Source of the DNA: Pseudomonas sichuanensis
Lineage (GTDB): Bacteria > Pseudomonadota > Gammaproteobacteria > Pseudomonadales > Pseudomonadaceae
NCBI RefSeq assembly: GCF_003231305.1
Contig: NZ_QKVM01000006.1
Coordinates: 62,001 to 126,000 of the forward strand
DNA: 64,000 bases
Direction of reading: 5' to 3'
Within the stretch, counting starts at the first letter, position 1; every line of letters begins with the position of its first letter. The notes beneath the pieces are model-generated. The model was not told the origin of the DNA. It searched no databases and was given only the letters and a program-made list of their open reading frames with translations. A program made the position numbers and the translations under genes. Positions 47,092 to 56,715 of this stretch are shown here, piece after piece.

Positions 47092-48489
47092 ATGCACCTG
47101 AATCTGGATCGCCTGCAGCCAACGCCCCTGGTCCAGCAACTGACCGAACAGTTGCAAGCCTGGATCGAACAGCAACGCCTGCGCCCCGGCGCCCGCCTGC
47201 CGTCGATCCGCACCCTGGCCAAGGCCCAGGCGGTGAGCGCGTCCTGCGTGATCGAGGCCTACGACCGCCTGGTGGCCAGCGGCTGGCTGGTGGCGCGGCA
47301 CGGTGCCGGGTTTTTCGTTGCCGAACGCAAGCCGGGGCTGCAGGTGGATGCCGGCAGCGCCTGGGGTGAGGCCATCGATGGCAGCTGGCGCTTGTTCGGC
47401 GAAGGCCATGAGGCGCTGCTCAAGCTCGGCTGCGGCTGGCTGCCGGTGGCCTGGCGCGCCGAGGCGGAGCTGGCGCAGGCCGTGCGCCAGGTCAGCCGCG
47501 GCGAGCCCGAGGCGCTGTTCGACTACTGCCCGCCGCTGGGCTTGGCCAGCCTGCGCCTGCAACTGCACAAGGGCCTGGCGCGGCTCGACATCAGCGCCGA
47601 ACCCGAGCGCATCCTCACCACCCAGGGCATCAGCCATGCCCTCGACCTGCTGGTACGCACCCTGCTGGTGCCGGGCGACACGGTGCTGGTGGAGCGCCCC
47701 GGCTACTACAACCTGTTCAACCTGCTGCGCCAGCACGGCGTGCGGATGCTCGAAGTGCCACGCACGCCCACGGGGCCGGACGTTGCCGAACTCGAGCGGC
47801 TGCTGGTCGAGCACCGGCCACGCTGCCTGTTCACCAACAGCCTGTACCAGAACCCCACCGGCACCAGCCTGACCCCCAAGGTCGCCTATCGCCTGCTGGA
47901 GCTGGCCCGCGAGCATGACCTGCGGATCATCGAGGACGACCTCTACGCCGACTTCCAGGAAGGCCCGGCCACCCGCCTGGCCACCCTCGACAGCGAGCAG
48001 CGGGTGATCTACCTGGGCAGCTTCTCGAAAACCCTCAGCAGTTCGCTGCGGGTGGGCTACGTGGTCGCGGAACCTGCGCTGATCGCCCGCCTGGCCGAGT
48101 TGAAGATGGTCAGCGGCATCGGCACCTGCCGCTTCGCCGAGCAGGTGATCGGCCAGATGCTTGCCAACGGCAGCTACCGCAAGAGCATCCAGCGCCTGCG
48201 CGTGCGCCTGGGGCAGCACATGGCCAGGCTCCTCGGGCAGCTGGAGGCGTGGGGCTGGGAGGTGTTGTGCGAACCCTGTGGCGGCATGTTCGTCTGGGCC
48301 CGCTCGCCCGGGCGCGACTTCACCGAGCTGGAGCGCCTTGCCCTGGAGCATGCGGTGCTGCTCACGCCCGGCAGCGCCTTCGACCCCCAGGGGCGGGCTT
48401 GTGCCTGGTTACGCATCAATGTCGCCTACGGGCAGGACGTCCGCGCTCAGGCGTTCCTCCGACACGCGGGGCGACCTCCAGCGGCCTGA
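47092..48489 (+). CDS. MocR-type PLP-dependent transcriptional regulator
   Basis: 465 residues: an N-terminal GntR winged-helix domain (about 10-78; LRPGARLPSIRTLAKAQAVS, YDRLVASGWLVARHGAGFFV), a linker, and a fold-type I aminotransferase domain from about 130 with NPTGTSLT, EDDLYADF and the PLP lysine Lys313 in SFSKTLSSSLRVGYV. Such proteins sense PLP or an amino compound rather than catalysing. It is divergent from the MFS gene, which it probably controls. Confidence 0.92.
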   Translation: MHLNLDRLQPTPLVQQLTEQLQAWIEQQRLRPGARLPSIRTLAKAQAVSASCVIEAYDRLVASGWLVARHGAGFFVAERKPGLQVDAGSAWGEAIDGSWRLFGEGHEALLKLGCGWLPVAWRAEAELAQAVRQVSRGEPEALFDYCPPLGLASLRLQLHKGLARLDISAEPERILTTQGISHALDLLVRTLLVPGDTVLVERPGYYNLFNLLRQHGVRMLEVPRTPTGPDVAELERLLVEHRPRCLFTNSLYQNPTGTSLTPKVAYRLLELAREHDLRIIEDDLYADFQEGPATRLATLDSEQRVIYLGSFSKTLSSSLRVGYVVAEPALIARLAELKMVSGIGTCRFAEQVIGQMLANGSYRKSIQRLRVRLGQHMARLLGQLEAWGWEVLCEPCGGMFVWARSPGRDFTELERLALEHAVLLTPGSAFDPQGRACAWLRINVAYGQDVRAQAFLRHAGRPPAA

Positions 48490-48606
48490 AAGCGACACGC
48501 TCATAGCTAAATGACACCATTCTGACGCCAGGCTCTTGTGAGGGGGCCACCGCGATTGTCACTCTTGCCTCTGGGAAAAGCCCGACAAGGCAGAGGGGAA
48601 TCGGTG

Positions 48607-50544
48607 ATGGCGGTGACCAAGCACGGTGTTCTGGCCAACCTGGGCATGGCCCGCAAGCTCGGCCTGGGCTTCGCGTTGGTGCTGCTGCTGACGCTGCTGG
48701 TGGCGGCCATCGGCGTATACGCGCTGTTCAGCGTAGGCCAGCGCTTCGACGGCTTGCGCCAGATGGCCCAGTTCAATACCGACCTGCTGCGCCTGCGCCA
48801 GCACGAACAGGCGTTCGCCCTGCGCTCCGATATCACCGAGGCCGATACGCTGCGCGCTGGCCTGCAGGGCCTGCTCGAGCGCGCCCGTGGCCTGCCAGGG
48901 CTGGCCTCGACCGAAGGTGAGCTCGGCGCCTACGGCCAGGCGTTCGACCATTTCGTCCAGGCGGTACAGGGCAAGGAACTGGCGCTGGACATGGCCAGCT
49001 GGTCGGTGTCCAGCGTGGCCAACAACCTCGATGTGCTGCAGGCCGGCCTGGCCGATGACGGCACCTACACCCTCAAGCAGTCGCAAGGCCAGCAGGGCGG
49101 CGAGTTTCTCGAACAGGCCGGCCAGGTGGCGCAGGTGTCACGGTTGATGCTGCAGGCCATGGATGAGGCTCGGGTGCGCCTGGAGCAGAGCCGCAAGGGC
49201 GGCGAGGTGGGCCAGGGGCGCATTGCCCAGACGGTGGAGGCGGCCAGCCTGGTCGAGCAGCTCAAGGGCGCGGTGAGCGATGCCGGTTACCAGAGCGTGT
49301 TGGGCGAGGTGGCCGGGCATATCGCCAGCTTCTCCGACAAGCTCAATGAATACACCGACCTGCTGGCTCAGGAACAAGGCATCAAGGCCCAGTTGCAGGC
49401 CCGCGCCGAGCAGGTCACGGCGCGGGTCGACCAGGCCTACAGCGCGCAGGAACAGGCGATGCAGGCTGAGCTTGCGCGCAATGCCGTGGCCATCGCCGCC
49501 GCTACCGCGCTGGCGCTGCTGGTCGGGGTGCTGGCGGCCTGGCTGATCACCCGTGCGGTGGTCGCGCCGCTCAAGCGGGTGATCATCCGTGCCCGGCGCA
49601 TCGCCGCCGGTGAGCTGGCCATCGAGGCCGAGGCGCCGCGCAGGGACGAGGTCGGGCAGTTGTTGCAGGCCATGCAGCAGATGGCCGAGGGCTTGTCCGG
49701 TGTGGTCAGCGGCCTGCAGCAGGGCATCGAGCAGTTGGCCGGCAGCGCCCAGGCGTTGTCTGCCGTGACCGAGCAGACCAACCGCGAAGTCGGCAGCCAG
49801 AAGGACGAGACCGAGCAGGTGGCCACCGCCATGCAGCAGATGACCGCCACCGTGCATGATGTGGCGCGCAACGCCGAGCAGGCGGCCGAAGCGGCCCAGG
49901 CCGCCGACGACAAGGTCGAGTCCGGCCAGCAGGTGGTGCGCCAGAGCATGCAGCGCATCGAGCAGCTCGCCGCCGCCGCCGAGACCGCCAGCTGCGGGAT
50001 CGACAGCCTGAGTGCCGAGATCCATACCATCGGCGACGTACTGGAGGTGATCAAGAGTGTCGCCGAGCAGACCAACCTGCTGGCGCTCAATGCCGCCATC
50101 GAGGCCGCTCGCGCCGGTGAGCAGGGGCGTGGTTTCGCCGTGGTGGCCGATGAAGTGCGCGCCCTGGCGCGGCGTACCCGTCAGTCCACTGAAGAGATCG
50201 AGCGCCTGGTGGCCAGCCTGCGTGGCAATGCCCAGCAGTCGGTGACGCAGATCCGTGGCAGTACCGAGCTGGTGCGCCTGGCGGTGGCCGATGCGCTGCA
50301 GACCGAAAGTGCGCTGGGCAGCATTGCCGCGGCGGTGTCGTTGATCCAGCAGATGAACCAGCAGATCGCCGCGGCGGCCGAGCAGCAAAGCTCGGTGGCC
50401 GAGGAGATCAGCCGCAGTGTCACGCAGATCCGTGGCAGTGCCGATCAGGCCGCGCTGGCGATGGAGGACAATGCCCGATCAAGCGTCGAGCTGGCGCGGC
50501 TGGGGGATGACCTGAAGGGGATGGTGGGGCATTTCCGCCTTTGA
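48607..50544 (+). CDS. methyl-accepting chemotaxis protein, HBM-type sensor
   Basis: 645-residue chemoreceptor. TM1 at about 17-41; a ~250-residue helical periplasmic domain, long enough and helical enough for the HBM (helical bimodular) type found in McpS-like receptors for organic acids; TM2 at about 292-318; HAMP; then a long coiled-coil signalling domain with the conserved tip [19 protein letters not shown] near residue 490. No C-terminal pentapeptide tether is seen. The ATG at 48607 follows GAGGGGA and gives a short cytoplasmic N-terminus; the frame is open further upstream. Ligand unknown. Confidence 0.9.
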   Translation: MAVTKHGVLANLGMARKLGLGFALVLLLTLLVAAIGVYALFSVGQRFDGLRQMAQFNTDLLRLRQHEQAFALRSDITEADTLRAGLQGLLERARGLPGLASTEGELGAYGQAFDHFVQAVQGKELALDMASWSVSSVANNLDVLQAGLADDGTYTLKQSQGQQGGEFLEQAGQVAQVSRLMLQAMDEARVRLEQSRKGGEVGQGRIAQTVEAASLVEQLKGAVSDAGYQSVLGEVAGHIASFSDKLNEYTDLLAQEQGIKAQLQARAEQVTARVDQAYSAQEQAMQAELARNAVAIAAATALALLVGVLAAWLITRAVVAPLKRVIIRARRIAAGELAIEAEAPRRDEVGQLLQAMQQMAEGLSGVVSGLQQGIEQLAGSAQALSAVTEQTNREVGSQKDETEQVATAMQQMTATVHDVARNAEQAAEAAQAADDKVESGQQVVRQSMQRIEQLAAAAETASCGIDSLSAEIHTIGDVLEVIKSVAEQTNLLALNAAIEAARAGEQGRGFAVVADEVRALARRTRQSTEEIERLVASLRGNAQQSVTQIRGSTELVRLAVADALQTESALGSIAAAVSLIQQMNQQIAAAAEQQSSVAEEISRSVTQIRGSADQAALAMEDNARSSVELARLGDDLKGMVGHFRL

Positions 50545-50561
50545 TTGCCTGTGGCGACCCC

Positions 50562-50627
50562 ATCGCGGGGCAAGCCCGCTCCCACGCATGCTGTGTTTGG
50601 CGCGTGGGAGCGGGCTTGCCCCGCGAT
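50562..50627. repeat. REP inverted pair, family A
   Basis: Perfect arms 50562-50585 and 50604-50627, loop of 18 bases, between two converging genes. Confidence 0.9.
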
Positions 50628-50634
50628 AGCGTTG

Positions 50635-51825
50635 TCAGCCCTTGCGCGGGCTGAGGATGAGCAAGGTCAGCACCCCCGCCACAATCCCCCAGAACGCCGA
50701 CCCGATCGAGAACAGGGTGAACCCCGATGCCGTCACCATGAAGGTGATCAGTGCCGCTTCACGCTCGCGAGCCTCGCCCATGGCCACGCTCAGGCCATTC
50801 ATGATCGACCCGAACAGCGCCAGCGCGGCGATCGACAGCACCAGCTCCTTGGGCAGGGCGCCGAACAGCGCCGCCAAGGTGGCGCCGAAGGTACCGGCGA
50901 TACCGTAGAAGATCCCGCACCACACCGCAGCGGTGTAGCGCTTGCGCGGGTCCTCATGGGCGTGCGGCCCGGTGCAGATGGCCGCGCTGATGGCCGCCAG
51001 GTTGACCCCGTGCGAACCGAACGGCGCCAGCAGCAGCGACGCGAAGCCGGTGGCCGAGATCAGCGGCGAGGCCGGCACCTGGTAGCCGTCGGCGCGCAGC
51101 ACGGCGACCCCCGGCATGTTCTGCGAGGTCATCGCCACCACGAACAACGGGATGCCGATGCTGATGGTCGCCGCCAGCGAGAAGCTGGGCGTAGTCCACA
51201 CCGGAGTTGCTACCTCGAGCTGGAAGCCGCTGAAGTCCAGCAGGCCCAGCGCGCCGGACAGCGCGGTGCCCACCAGCAGCGCGGCCAGCACGCAGTAGCG
51301 CGGCGACAGGCGCTTGACCAGCAGGTAACTGAAGAACATCCCCAGCACCAGCACGGTACGGTGTTGGGCGGCGACGAAGATCTCGCTGCCGATCTTGAAC
51401 AGGATGCCCGCCAGCAGGGCGGAGGCCAGCGACGCAGGAATGCGCTTGACCAGCCGTTCGAAGCTGCCGGTGAGCCCGCAGATCAGCACCAGCACGGCGC
51501 AGGTGATGTAGGCGCCGATGGCCTCGCCGTAGCTCACGCCACCGAGGCTGGTGATCAGCAGCGCCGCGCCGGGGGTCGACCAGGCCACCGTGATCGGCGT
51601 GCGGTAGCGCAGCGACAGGCCGATGCTGCACACCGCCATGCCGATCGACAGCGCCCAGATCCACGACGAGATCTGCGCGCTGGTCAGGCCCGCCGCCTGG
51701 CCGGCCTGGAACATCAGCACCAGCGAACTGGTGTAGCCGGTGAGCATGGCGATGAAACCGGCGACTACCGCCGAGGGTGAGCTATCTGCCAGCGGGCGCA
51801 GGGGCACGGTGGTGGCATCGGTCAT
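50635..51825 (-). CDS. benE: BenE-family benzoate/H+ symporter
   Basis: 396-residue inner-membrane protein of the BenE family with about 12 helices: VVAGFIAMLTGYTSSLVLMF, the helix with RTPITVAWSTPGAALL, IPLFVVAMTSQNMPG, and GSHGVNLAAISAAICTG are characteristic blocks. Members import benzoate with protons. No ben catabolic genes lie nearby, so the substrate may differ. The start at 51825 is the ATG after AAGGA; an upstream frame extension is not conserved. Divergent from the GST gene. Confidence 0.85.
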   Translation of the reverse strand: MTDATTVPLRPLADSSPSAVVAGFIAMLTGYTSSLVLMFQAGQAAGLTSAQISSWIWALSIGMAVCSIGLSLRYRTPITVAWSTPGAALLITSLGGVSYGEAIGAYITCAVLVLICGLTGSFERLVKRIPASLASALLAGILFKIGSEIFVAAQHRTVLVLGMFFSYLLVKRLSPRYCVLAALLVGTALSGALGLLDFSGFQLEVATPVWTTPSFSLAATISIGIPLFVVAMTSQNMPGVAVLRADGYQVPASPLISATGFASLLLAPFGSHGVNLAAISAAICTGPHAHEDPRKRYTAAVWCGIFYGIAGTFGATLAALFGALPKELVLSIAALALFGSIMNGLSVAMGEAREREAALITFMVTASGFTLFSIGSAFWGIVAGVLTLLILSPRKG

Positions 51826-51971
51826 AGGGTGAATTCCTTGTACAGGTGTAAGCATTTTTTTCAGGCTACCGTGCCATGGCTTGATCCTTGCCATACAGCA
51901 GGCATTGCATTTAGCCGTACAGTCGCCAACTATTGGCCACGGTTGTGCAACTGCGTGAAAGGGGAGGGGCG

Positions 51972-52574
51972 ATGTACAAGGTGTATGGCGATTACCAATC
52001 GGGCAACTGCTACAAGGTCAAGCTGATGCTCAGCTTGCTGGGCCGCCCGTACGAGTGGCAGGCGGTGGACATTCTCAAGGGTGAGACCGAAACCCCCGAG
52101 TTCCTGGCCATGAACCCCAATGGCAAGGTGCCGGTACTCAAGCTGGAGGATGGCACTTGCCTGTGGGAGTCCAACGCCATCCTGAACTTCCTCGCCGACG
52201 GCAGCGAGTTCCTGCCCAGCGAGCCACGCCTGCGCACCCAGGTGCTGCAATGGCAGTTCTTCGAGCAGTACAGCCATGAGCCGTATATCGCCGTGGCGCG
52301 GTTCATCCAGTTCTACCTGGGGCTGCCGGATGAGCGACTGGAGGAATACAAGGGGCTGCACAAGGGCGGTTACAAGGCGCTCAAGGTGATGAACAAGCAG
52401 CTGGAGATGACGCCGTACCTGGTGGGCGACCAGTATTCGATTGCCGACGTGGCGTTGTATGCCTACACCCATGTGGCGCATCAGGGCGGGTTCGATCTTT
52501 CTGCCTATCCGGCGGTGCAAGCCTGGCTGGCGCGCGTGGCCAGCCATCCGCGCCATGTGCCGATGGTGGATTGA
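51972..52574 (+). CDS. glutathione S-transferase
   Basis: 200 residues: thioredoxin-like N-domain (MYKVYGDYQSGNCYKVKL, cis-Pro in NGKVPVL, glutathione contact WESNAIL) and a helical C-domain (PYLVGDQYSIADVALYAY). Conjugates or reduces electrophiles with glutathione; the substrate is unknown. GGGGAGGGG precedes the ATG at 51972, which excludes the longer frame. Confidence 0.92.
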   Translation: MYKVYGDYQSGNCYKVKLMLSLLGRPYEWQAVDILKGETETPEFLAMNPNGKVPVLKLEDGTCLWESNAILNFLADGSEFLPSEPRLRTQVLQWQFFEQYSHEPYIAVARFIQFYLGLPDERLEEYKGLHKGGYKALKVMNKQLEMTPYLVGDQYSIADVALYAYTHVAHQGGFDLSAYPAVQAWLARVASHPRHVPMVD

Positions 52575-52597
52575 GGCTGGAAGATCTCACGCGGTCC

Positions 52598-52715
52598 CTG
52601 TAGGAGCGGCCTTGTGCCGCGAAAGGGGCGCGAGGCGGCCCCGGATTTCTGCGGCGTTGCCGAAATTGCCGGGGCTGCTATGCAGCCCTTTCGCGGCACA
52701 AGGCCGCTCCTACAG
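52598..52715. repeat. REP inverted pair, family B
   Basis: Arms 52598-52627 (core AGGAGCGGCCTTGTGCCGCG) and 52686-52715 are perfect 30-base reverse complements around 58 GC-rich bases, in the convergent gap between GST and the glutaredoxin-like gene. Confidence 0.9.
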
Positions 52716-52728
52716 AAGGGGCCAGCTC

Positions 52729-53100
52729 TCAGACCGCCGCGAAGCGCTTGTCCAGGTAGGCAATGATGTCCTTGGACTCATACATCCAGGTCACCTTGTC
52801 GCCTTCCTCGATGCGCAGGCATGGCACCTTCACCCGGCCACCGCCTTCGAGCAGCGCCTGACGGTGCTGGGCATCGTTCTTGGCGTCACGCAGGGCCACC
52901 GGCACGTTGAGGCGGTGCAGGGTACGGCGGGTTTTCACGCAGAATGGGCAGGCGTGGAACTGGTACAGGGCAAGGCCCTTGGCTTGCTGTTCAACGCGCG
53001 CCTGGGCCGAGGCATCACGCTTCTTCTTGGCCGGGCGGCTGATCCAGTCGCCGAACACGATGAGCTGGCCGAGGCCGACCCGCAGGGCTTTGACGATCAT
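52729..53100 (-). CDS. glutaredoxin/GST N-domain protein
   Basis: 123 residues: an N-terminal amphipathic helix (MIVKALRVGLGQLIVFGDWI) then a glutaredoxin fold with the redox motif CPFC in YQFHACPFCVK, cis-Pro in VKVPCL and a membrane-proximal YESKDIIAYL. Probably a glutathione-dependent thiol oxidoreductase. The ATG at 53100 follows AGGAG; the longer frame would run through the folE terminator and is rejected. Confidence 0.87.
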   Translation of the reverse strand: MIVKALRVGLGQLIVFGDWISRPAKKKRDASAQARVEQQAKGLALYQFHACPFCVKTRRTLHRLNVPVALRDAKNDAQHRQALLEGGGRVKVPCLRIEEGDKVTWMYESKDIIAYLDKRFAAV

Positions 53101-53134
53101 GACTGACTCCTGATCTGGTTGAGGCGCACAAAAC

Positions 53135-53160
53135 AAAAAGCCGACCCCTGGGGGTCGGCT
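53135..53160 (-). terminator. rho-independent terminator of folE
   Basis: Read on the minus strand, stem AGCCGACCCC/GGGGTCGGCT (53139-53148 with 53151-53160) is followed by TTTTTGTTTT, 17 bases after the folE stop. Confidence 0.88.
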
Positions 53161-53176
53161 GCGGATCATAGGCCGA

Positions 53177-53722
53177 TCACTTGATCAGGCTGAGGAACTC
53201 GCTGCGGGTGGCGGCGTTATCGCGGAACTCGCCGAGCATCACCGAGGTGAGCATGGTGGAGTTCTGCTTCTCGACACCGCGCATCATCATGCACATGTGC
53301 TTGGCTTCGATGACCACGGCCACGCCAGCGGCACCGGTCACCTGTTGCACGGCCTCGGCGATCTGGCGGCTGAGGTTTTCCTGGATCTGCAGGCGACGGG
53401 CGAACATGTCGACGATGCGCGCCACTTTCGACAGGCCCAGTACCTTGCCCTTGGGCAGGTAGGCGACATGAGCCTTGCCGATGAACGGCAGCATGTGGTG
53501 TTCGCACATCGAATACAGCTCGATGTCCCGGACCAGCACCATTTCGCTGTTGTCGGAGCTAAACAGCGCGTTGTTGGTGACTTCTTCCAGGGTCTGCTCA
53601 TAACCGCGGCAAAGGTACTTCATGGCCTTTGCAGCCCGCTTGGGCGTGTCGAGCAGGCCCTCGCGGGAGACGTCCTCACCCAGTTGGCTGAGGATCTCGG
53701 TGTAGTTCTGTTCCAGGGACAT
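53177..53722 (-). CDS. folE: GTP cyclohydrolase I (zinc type)
   Basis: 181-residue T-fold enzyme that opens GTP to dihydroneopterin triphosphate for folate. Zinc ligands lie in Cys73-Glu-His-His and in the [15 protein letters not shown] block, which also carries catalytic residues; [20 protein letters not shown] is the family signature. This is the FolE1 type, not the metal-versatile FolE2. Closely followed by its terminator. Confidence 0.97.
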   Translation of the reverse strand: MSLEQNYTEILSQLGEDVSREGLLDTPKRAAKAMKYLCRGYEQTLEEVTNNALFSSDNSEMVLVRDIELYSMCEHHMLPFIGKAHVAYLPKGKVLGLSKVARIVDMFARRLQIQENLSRQIAEAVQQVTGAAGVAVVIEAKHMCMMMRGVEKQNSTMLTSVMLGEFRDNAATRSEFLSLIK

Positions 53723-53791
53723 GGATCTACCTGTGGAAAATTTCGCAAAGGCGAAGGGTACGGCGGCGGCGGCGGCGCTGCAAGCGCGATG

Positions 53792-54352
53792 TCACTCGTC
53801 GCGGCCTTCGAGCATGGTTCGCTTGAGCATGACATACACCGCGCCAGTACCACCGTGGCGGGCCTGGCACGAGGCGAAGCCGAGCACCTGCGGGTGCTGG
53901 CGCAGCCAGGTGTTGACGTGGCTCTTGATCATCGGGCGCTTGCCGTCGATACGCGCGGCCTTGCCGTGGGTGACGCGCACGCAGCGTACTTCCAGCTTGG
54001 TGGCCTCGGCGATGAAGTCCCAGAGGATCTCGCGGGCTTTCTCGACACTCATGCCGTGCAGGTCGAGGCTGCCCTCGAAGGCGATCTGGCCGAGCTTGAG
54101 TTTGCGGATCTGGCCTTCCTGCACGCCGTCGCGGCGCCACATCAGCTCGTCTTCGGCACCGACGTCGATGACGAACTGGTCGGATAGGCCGTCGACCACC
54201 AGTGGCTGGTCGCTGCGGATAGTGGCCGCCTGGCGCAGGCCGGCCAGCTGCTTGCGATCGGCCTTGGCTTTGCCGACTTCGGCGCGGTCGTGCTTGATCT
54301 GCTTGACCCCGCGCACTTCGCTGCGGAAGAGGGAAAAATCGTCGTCTTGCAT
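53792..54352 (-). CDS. Smr-domain protein
   Basis: 186 residues with a charged N-terminal region and a C-terminal Smr domain (MutS2-related nuclease fold) from about 95: LDLHGMSVEKARE, VRVTHGKAARIDG, and HGGTGAVYVML. Smr proteins cleave DNA or, in E. coli SmrB, mRNA at collided ribosomes; which applies here is unknown. The ATG at 54352 follows GGAGG. It lies upstream of folE on the same strand with a 69-base gap. Confidence 0.88.
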   Translation of the reverse strand: MQDDDFSLFRSEVRGVKQIKHDRAEVGKAKADRKQLAGLRQAATIRSDQPLVVDGLSDQFVIDVGAEDELMWRRDGVQEGQIRKLKLGQIAFEGSLDLHGMSVEKAREILWDFIAEATKLEVRCVRVTHGKAARIDGKRPMIKSHVNTWLRQHPQVLGFASCQARHGGTGAVYVMLKRTMLEGRDE

Positions 54353-54418
54353 GGTGCCTCCACGTGGGCGGCGTAGTTTACGCGAGTGGGGCAGGGTTGT
54401 GTTGCCTTCGCCGACGCC

Positions 54419-54492
54419 ATCGCGGGGCAAGTCGCATCGGCGCACCGCCGCTCCCACGCTAACCAACCGTGGGAGCGGGCTTGCCCCGCGAT
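54419..54492. repeat. REP inverted pair, family A, variant left arm
   Basis: Left arm 54419-54457 is base-for-base the same 39-base variant as at 15630; right arm 54469-54492 is canonical; loop only 11 bases. Confidence 0.9.
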
Positions 54493-54497
54493 AGGGG

Positions 54498-54818
54498 TCA
54501 ATCGTGCTTTTTCATCAAATGCGGCGACAGGTTCAGCTCACGCCCGCGGCGCAGGCGAATACGGCTGCGGCGCCAGAAGCGCACGCCGACATACAGCAGC
54601 AACAGCCCGACCACGGTCAGTGTGGCCGCGAGCGGGCGGTTGGCATTGAGTTCGGCGAGGGCGGGGTAGTTGCCCAGCAGGCCGGCGATGCCGGCCATGG
54701 CGAGCAGGATGCCCAGGGTGGCCAGCAGGACGGAGAAGGCGGCGGCCAGGCGCGCGCCCCAGTTGCGCGGCTCGCGCTGGCGTAGGCGTCTGGCATCGAA
54801 ACTGCCTTTGAGCTTCAT
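54498..54818 (-). CDS. small two-helix membrane protein
   Basis: 106 residues with two transmembrane helices (about 24-46 and 58-78), basic N-terminus MKLKGSFDARRLRQREPRNW and a very basic C-terminal RRSRIRLRRGRELN. Both ends would face the cytoplasm. No function is recognised; it is kept because GAGGA lies before the ATG and the composition is that of a real membrane protein. The stop is six bases from a REP. Confidence 0.65.
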   Translation of the reverse strand: MKLKGSFDARRLRQREPRNWGARLAAAFSVLLATLGILLAMAGIAGLLGNYPALAELNANRPLAATLTVVGLLLLYVGVRFWRRSRIRLRRGRELNLSPHLMKKHD

Positions 54819-54907
54819 TCGAATTCCTCGGGATCTGGTGTCGCTGATCCGGGTTTCGACCTGCTGCCTGCCCTTGGGTTCCGCCCGCCCGCCGGGCGGT
54901 GCCTGGC

Positions 54908-55498
54908 TTAGACCAGGCTGGCGGTAGGGGCCACGCAGGCGAAGTTGTCGGCCATCACGGCCATCTCGCACTGATGGATCTGTGCGGCCGGGATGACCCC
55001 GTCCTTGAAGGCCAGGTCACGGGTCGCCGAGGCATCTTCCACCAGGGTGCAACGATAACCATAGTCCTTGGCGCGGCGTACGGTGGTGCTGACGCTGGAG
55101 TGGCTCATGAAACCGCAGACGATCAGGTCCAGGTGGCCGAGCTCCTGCAGTGTTTCGTGCAGCTTGGTGTTCTTGAAGGCGTTGGGCATGCGCTTTTCGA
55201 TGATGGTTTCACCGGCCAGCGGCTCCAGGCCCGGGATGAACTCGCCGCGCGCGCCCTGCGGGTCGAACAGGCCGCCGACGGTGCCCAGGTGGCGAACGTG
55301 GATGATCGGGCGCCCGGCCTTGCGGGCAGCGTCGAGCAACCGGGCGATGTTGGCCACGGCCTCGTCCATGCCCGACAGCGCCAACGGACCGCTCAGGTAC
55401 TCCTTTTGCGCGTCGATGACGATCAGGCTGGCTTGGCCCAGCTTGGCCGGCGGGTAGTCGCGGCCGCTGAGGCGGAACATCGTGGTTGGAACGGACAT
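54908..55498 (-). CDS. isochorismatase-fold protein lacking the catalytic Cys
   Basis: 196 residues of the isochorismatase/cysteine-hydrolase fold. The Asp of LIVIDAQKEYL and the Lys in IIEKRMPNAFKNT are present, but the position of the nucleophilic Cys (usually in HxCV) reads Ser134 in CGFMSHSSVSTTV. True isochorismatases such as EntB and PhzD also lack the Cys, so this could be a hydro-lyase or hydrolase without a covalent step. No siderophore or phenazine genes are near. The start at 55498 is behind AAGGAG. Confidence 0.82.
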   Translation of the reverse strand: MSVPTTMFRLSGRDYPPAKLGQASLIVIDAQKEYLSGPLALSGMDEAVANIARLLDAARKAGRPIIHVRHLGTVGGLFDPQGARGEFIPGLEPLAGETIIEKRMPNAFKNTKLHETLQELGHLDLIVCGFMSHSSVSTTVRRAKDYGYRCTLVEDASATRDLAFKDGVIPAAQIHQCEMAVMADNFACVAPTASLV

Positions 55499-55677
55499 CA
55501 AGGGCTCCTTGGGTAGGGCTTTTGTGTACCTATTCTCCCTTGCCTTGGCGCCAATGTGAATGGTTGACATTGCAGACGGCATGGTTACTGGCCTGTGGCT
55601 ACCCATTCGGCTATCGGAGAGAACATTTGTGTGGTGTGGGCTGTTAGACTTTTGGCCTGTCTGAAAAGGAGTCCTCC

Positions 55678-56586
55678 GTGATCACATCCCGCCTGCGCAC
55701 CCTGCGCGACCATATCCGCTGGGCGGTCAGCCGCTTCCATGAGCATGAGCTGTTTTTCGGCCACGGTGCCGACAATGCCTGGGACGAGGCCCGTCTGCTG
55801 GTGCTCGGCGCCGTGCACCTGCCGTGGGAGGTGGCCGACAGCTACCTGGACTGCCAACTGGAGGACGACGAGCGGGTGCGCCTGATGCACTTGCTCAAGC
55901 GCCGTATCGAGGAGCGGGTACCGACCGCCTATCTGCTGGGCGAGGCGTGGTTCTGCGGCATGTCGTTCATCGTCGATGAGCGTGTGCTGGTGCCGCGCTC
56001 ACCGATTGGCGAGCTGATCGAAAAACGCTTCGAGCCGTGGCTGGCGGCGGAACCTGCGCGCATCCTCGACCTGTGCACCGGCTCCGGTTGCATCGGCATC
56101 GTCGCTGCCGAGGTGTTCCAGGAGGCTGAGGTGGTGCTGGGCGACCTGTCCTTCGATGCCCTGGAAGTGGCCAACCAGAACATCGAGCGACATGGCCTGG
56201 ATGCGCGGGTCTACACCGTGCAGGGCGATGGCTTCGCCGGCCTGCCGGGGCAGCGCTTCGACCTGATCCTGTCGAACCCGCCGTACGTCGATTCGGAAGA
56301 CTTCGCCGACATGCCGGCCGAATACCACCACGAACCCGAACTGGGCCTGGCCTGCGGCAACGATGGCCTGGACCTGGTGCGGCGCATGCTCGCCGAGGCG
56401 GCCGACCATCTGACCGAGAAAGGTTTGCTGATTGTCGAAGTGGGCAACAGCCAGGTGCATGTCGAGGCGTTGTACCCCGAGGTGGACTTTGCCTGGCTGG
56501 AGTTCGAGCGCGGCGGCCACGGGGTGTTCATGCTGACTGCCGAGCAGTGCCGGCAGCATCAGGAACTGTTCGCTTCGCGGGTTTGA
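55678..56586 (+). CDS. prmB: ribosomal protein L3 glutamine methyltransferase
   Basis: 302-residue SAM-dependent N5-glutamine methyltransferase that modifies ribosomal protein L3. An N-terminal helical domain is followed by [13 protein letters not shown] for SAM and the catalytic [11 protein letters not shown]. The N-terminal [16 protein letters not shown] and PRSPIGELI distinguish PrmB from PrmC. GTG start behind AAGGAG. Confidence 0.95.
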   Translation: MITSRLRTLRDHIRWAVSRFHEHELFFGHGADNAWDEARLLVLGAVHLPWEVADSYLDCQLEDDERVRLMHLLKRRIEERVPTAYLLGEAWFCGMSFIVDERVLVPRSPIGELIEKRFEPWLAAEPARILDLCTGSGCIGIVAAEVFQEAEVVLGDLSFDALEVANQNIERHGLDARVYTVQGDGFAGLPGQRFDLILSNPPYVDSEDFADMPAEYHHEPELGLACGNDGLDLVRRMLAEAADHLTEKGLLIVEVGNSQVHVEALYPEVDFAWLEFERGGHGVFMLTAEQCRQHQELFASRV

Positions 56587-56620
56587 TCGGCGTTCGGTGA
56601 ACTGGGGCTGCTGTGCAGCC

Positions 56621-56688
56621 CTATCGCGACACGAGGCCGCTCCTGCAGGTGGCCGCGAACCTCTGTAGGAGCGGCCTTGTGCCGCGAG
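56621..56688. repeat. REP inverted pair, family B
   Basis: Arms 56621-56648 (with three changes from the family) and 56663-56688 are inverted around 14 bases, followed by more GC-rich REP-like sequence, between converging genes. Confidence 0.8.
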
Positions 56689-56715
56689 CGGGCCGCAACG
56701 CGGCCCCAGCTTTTG

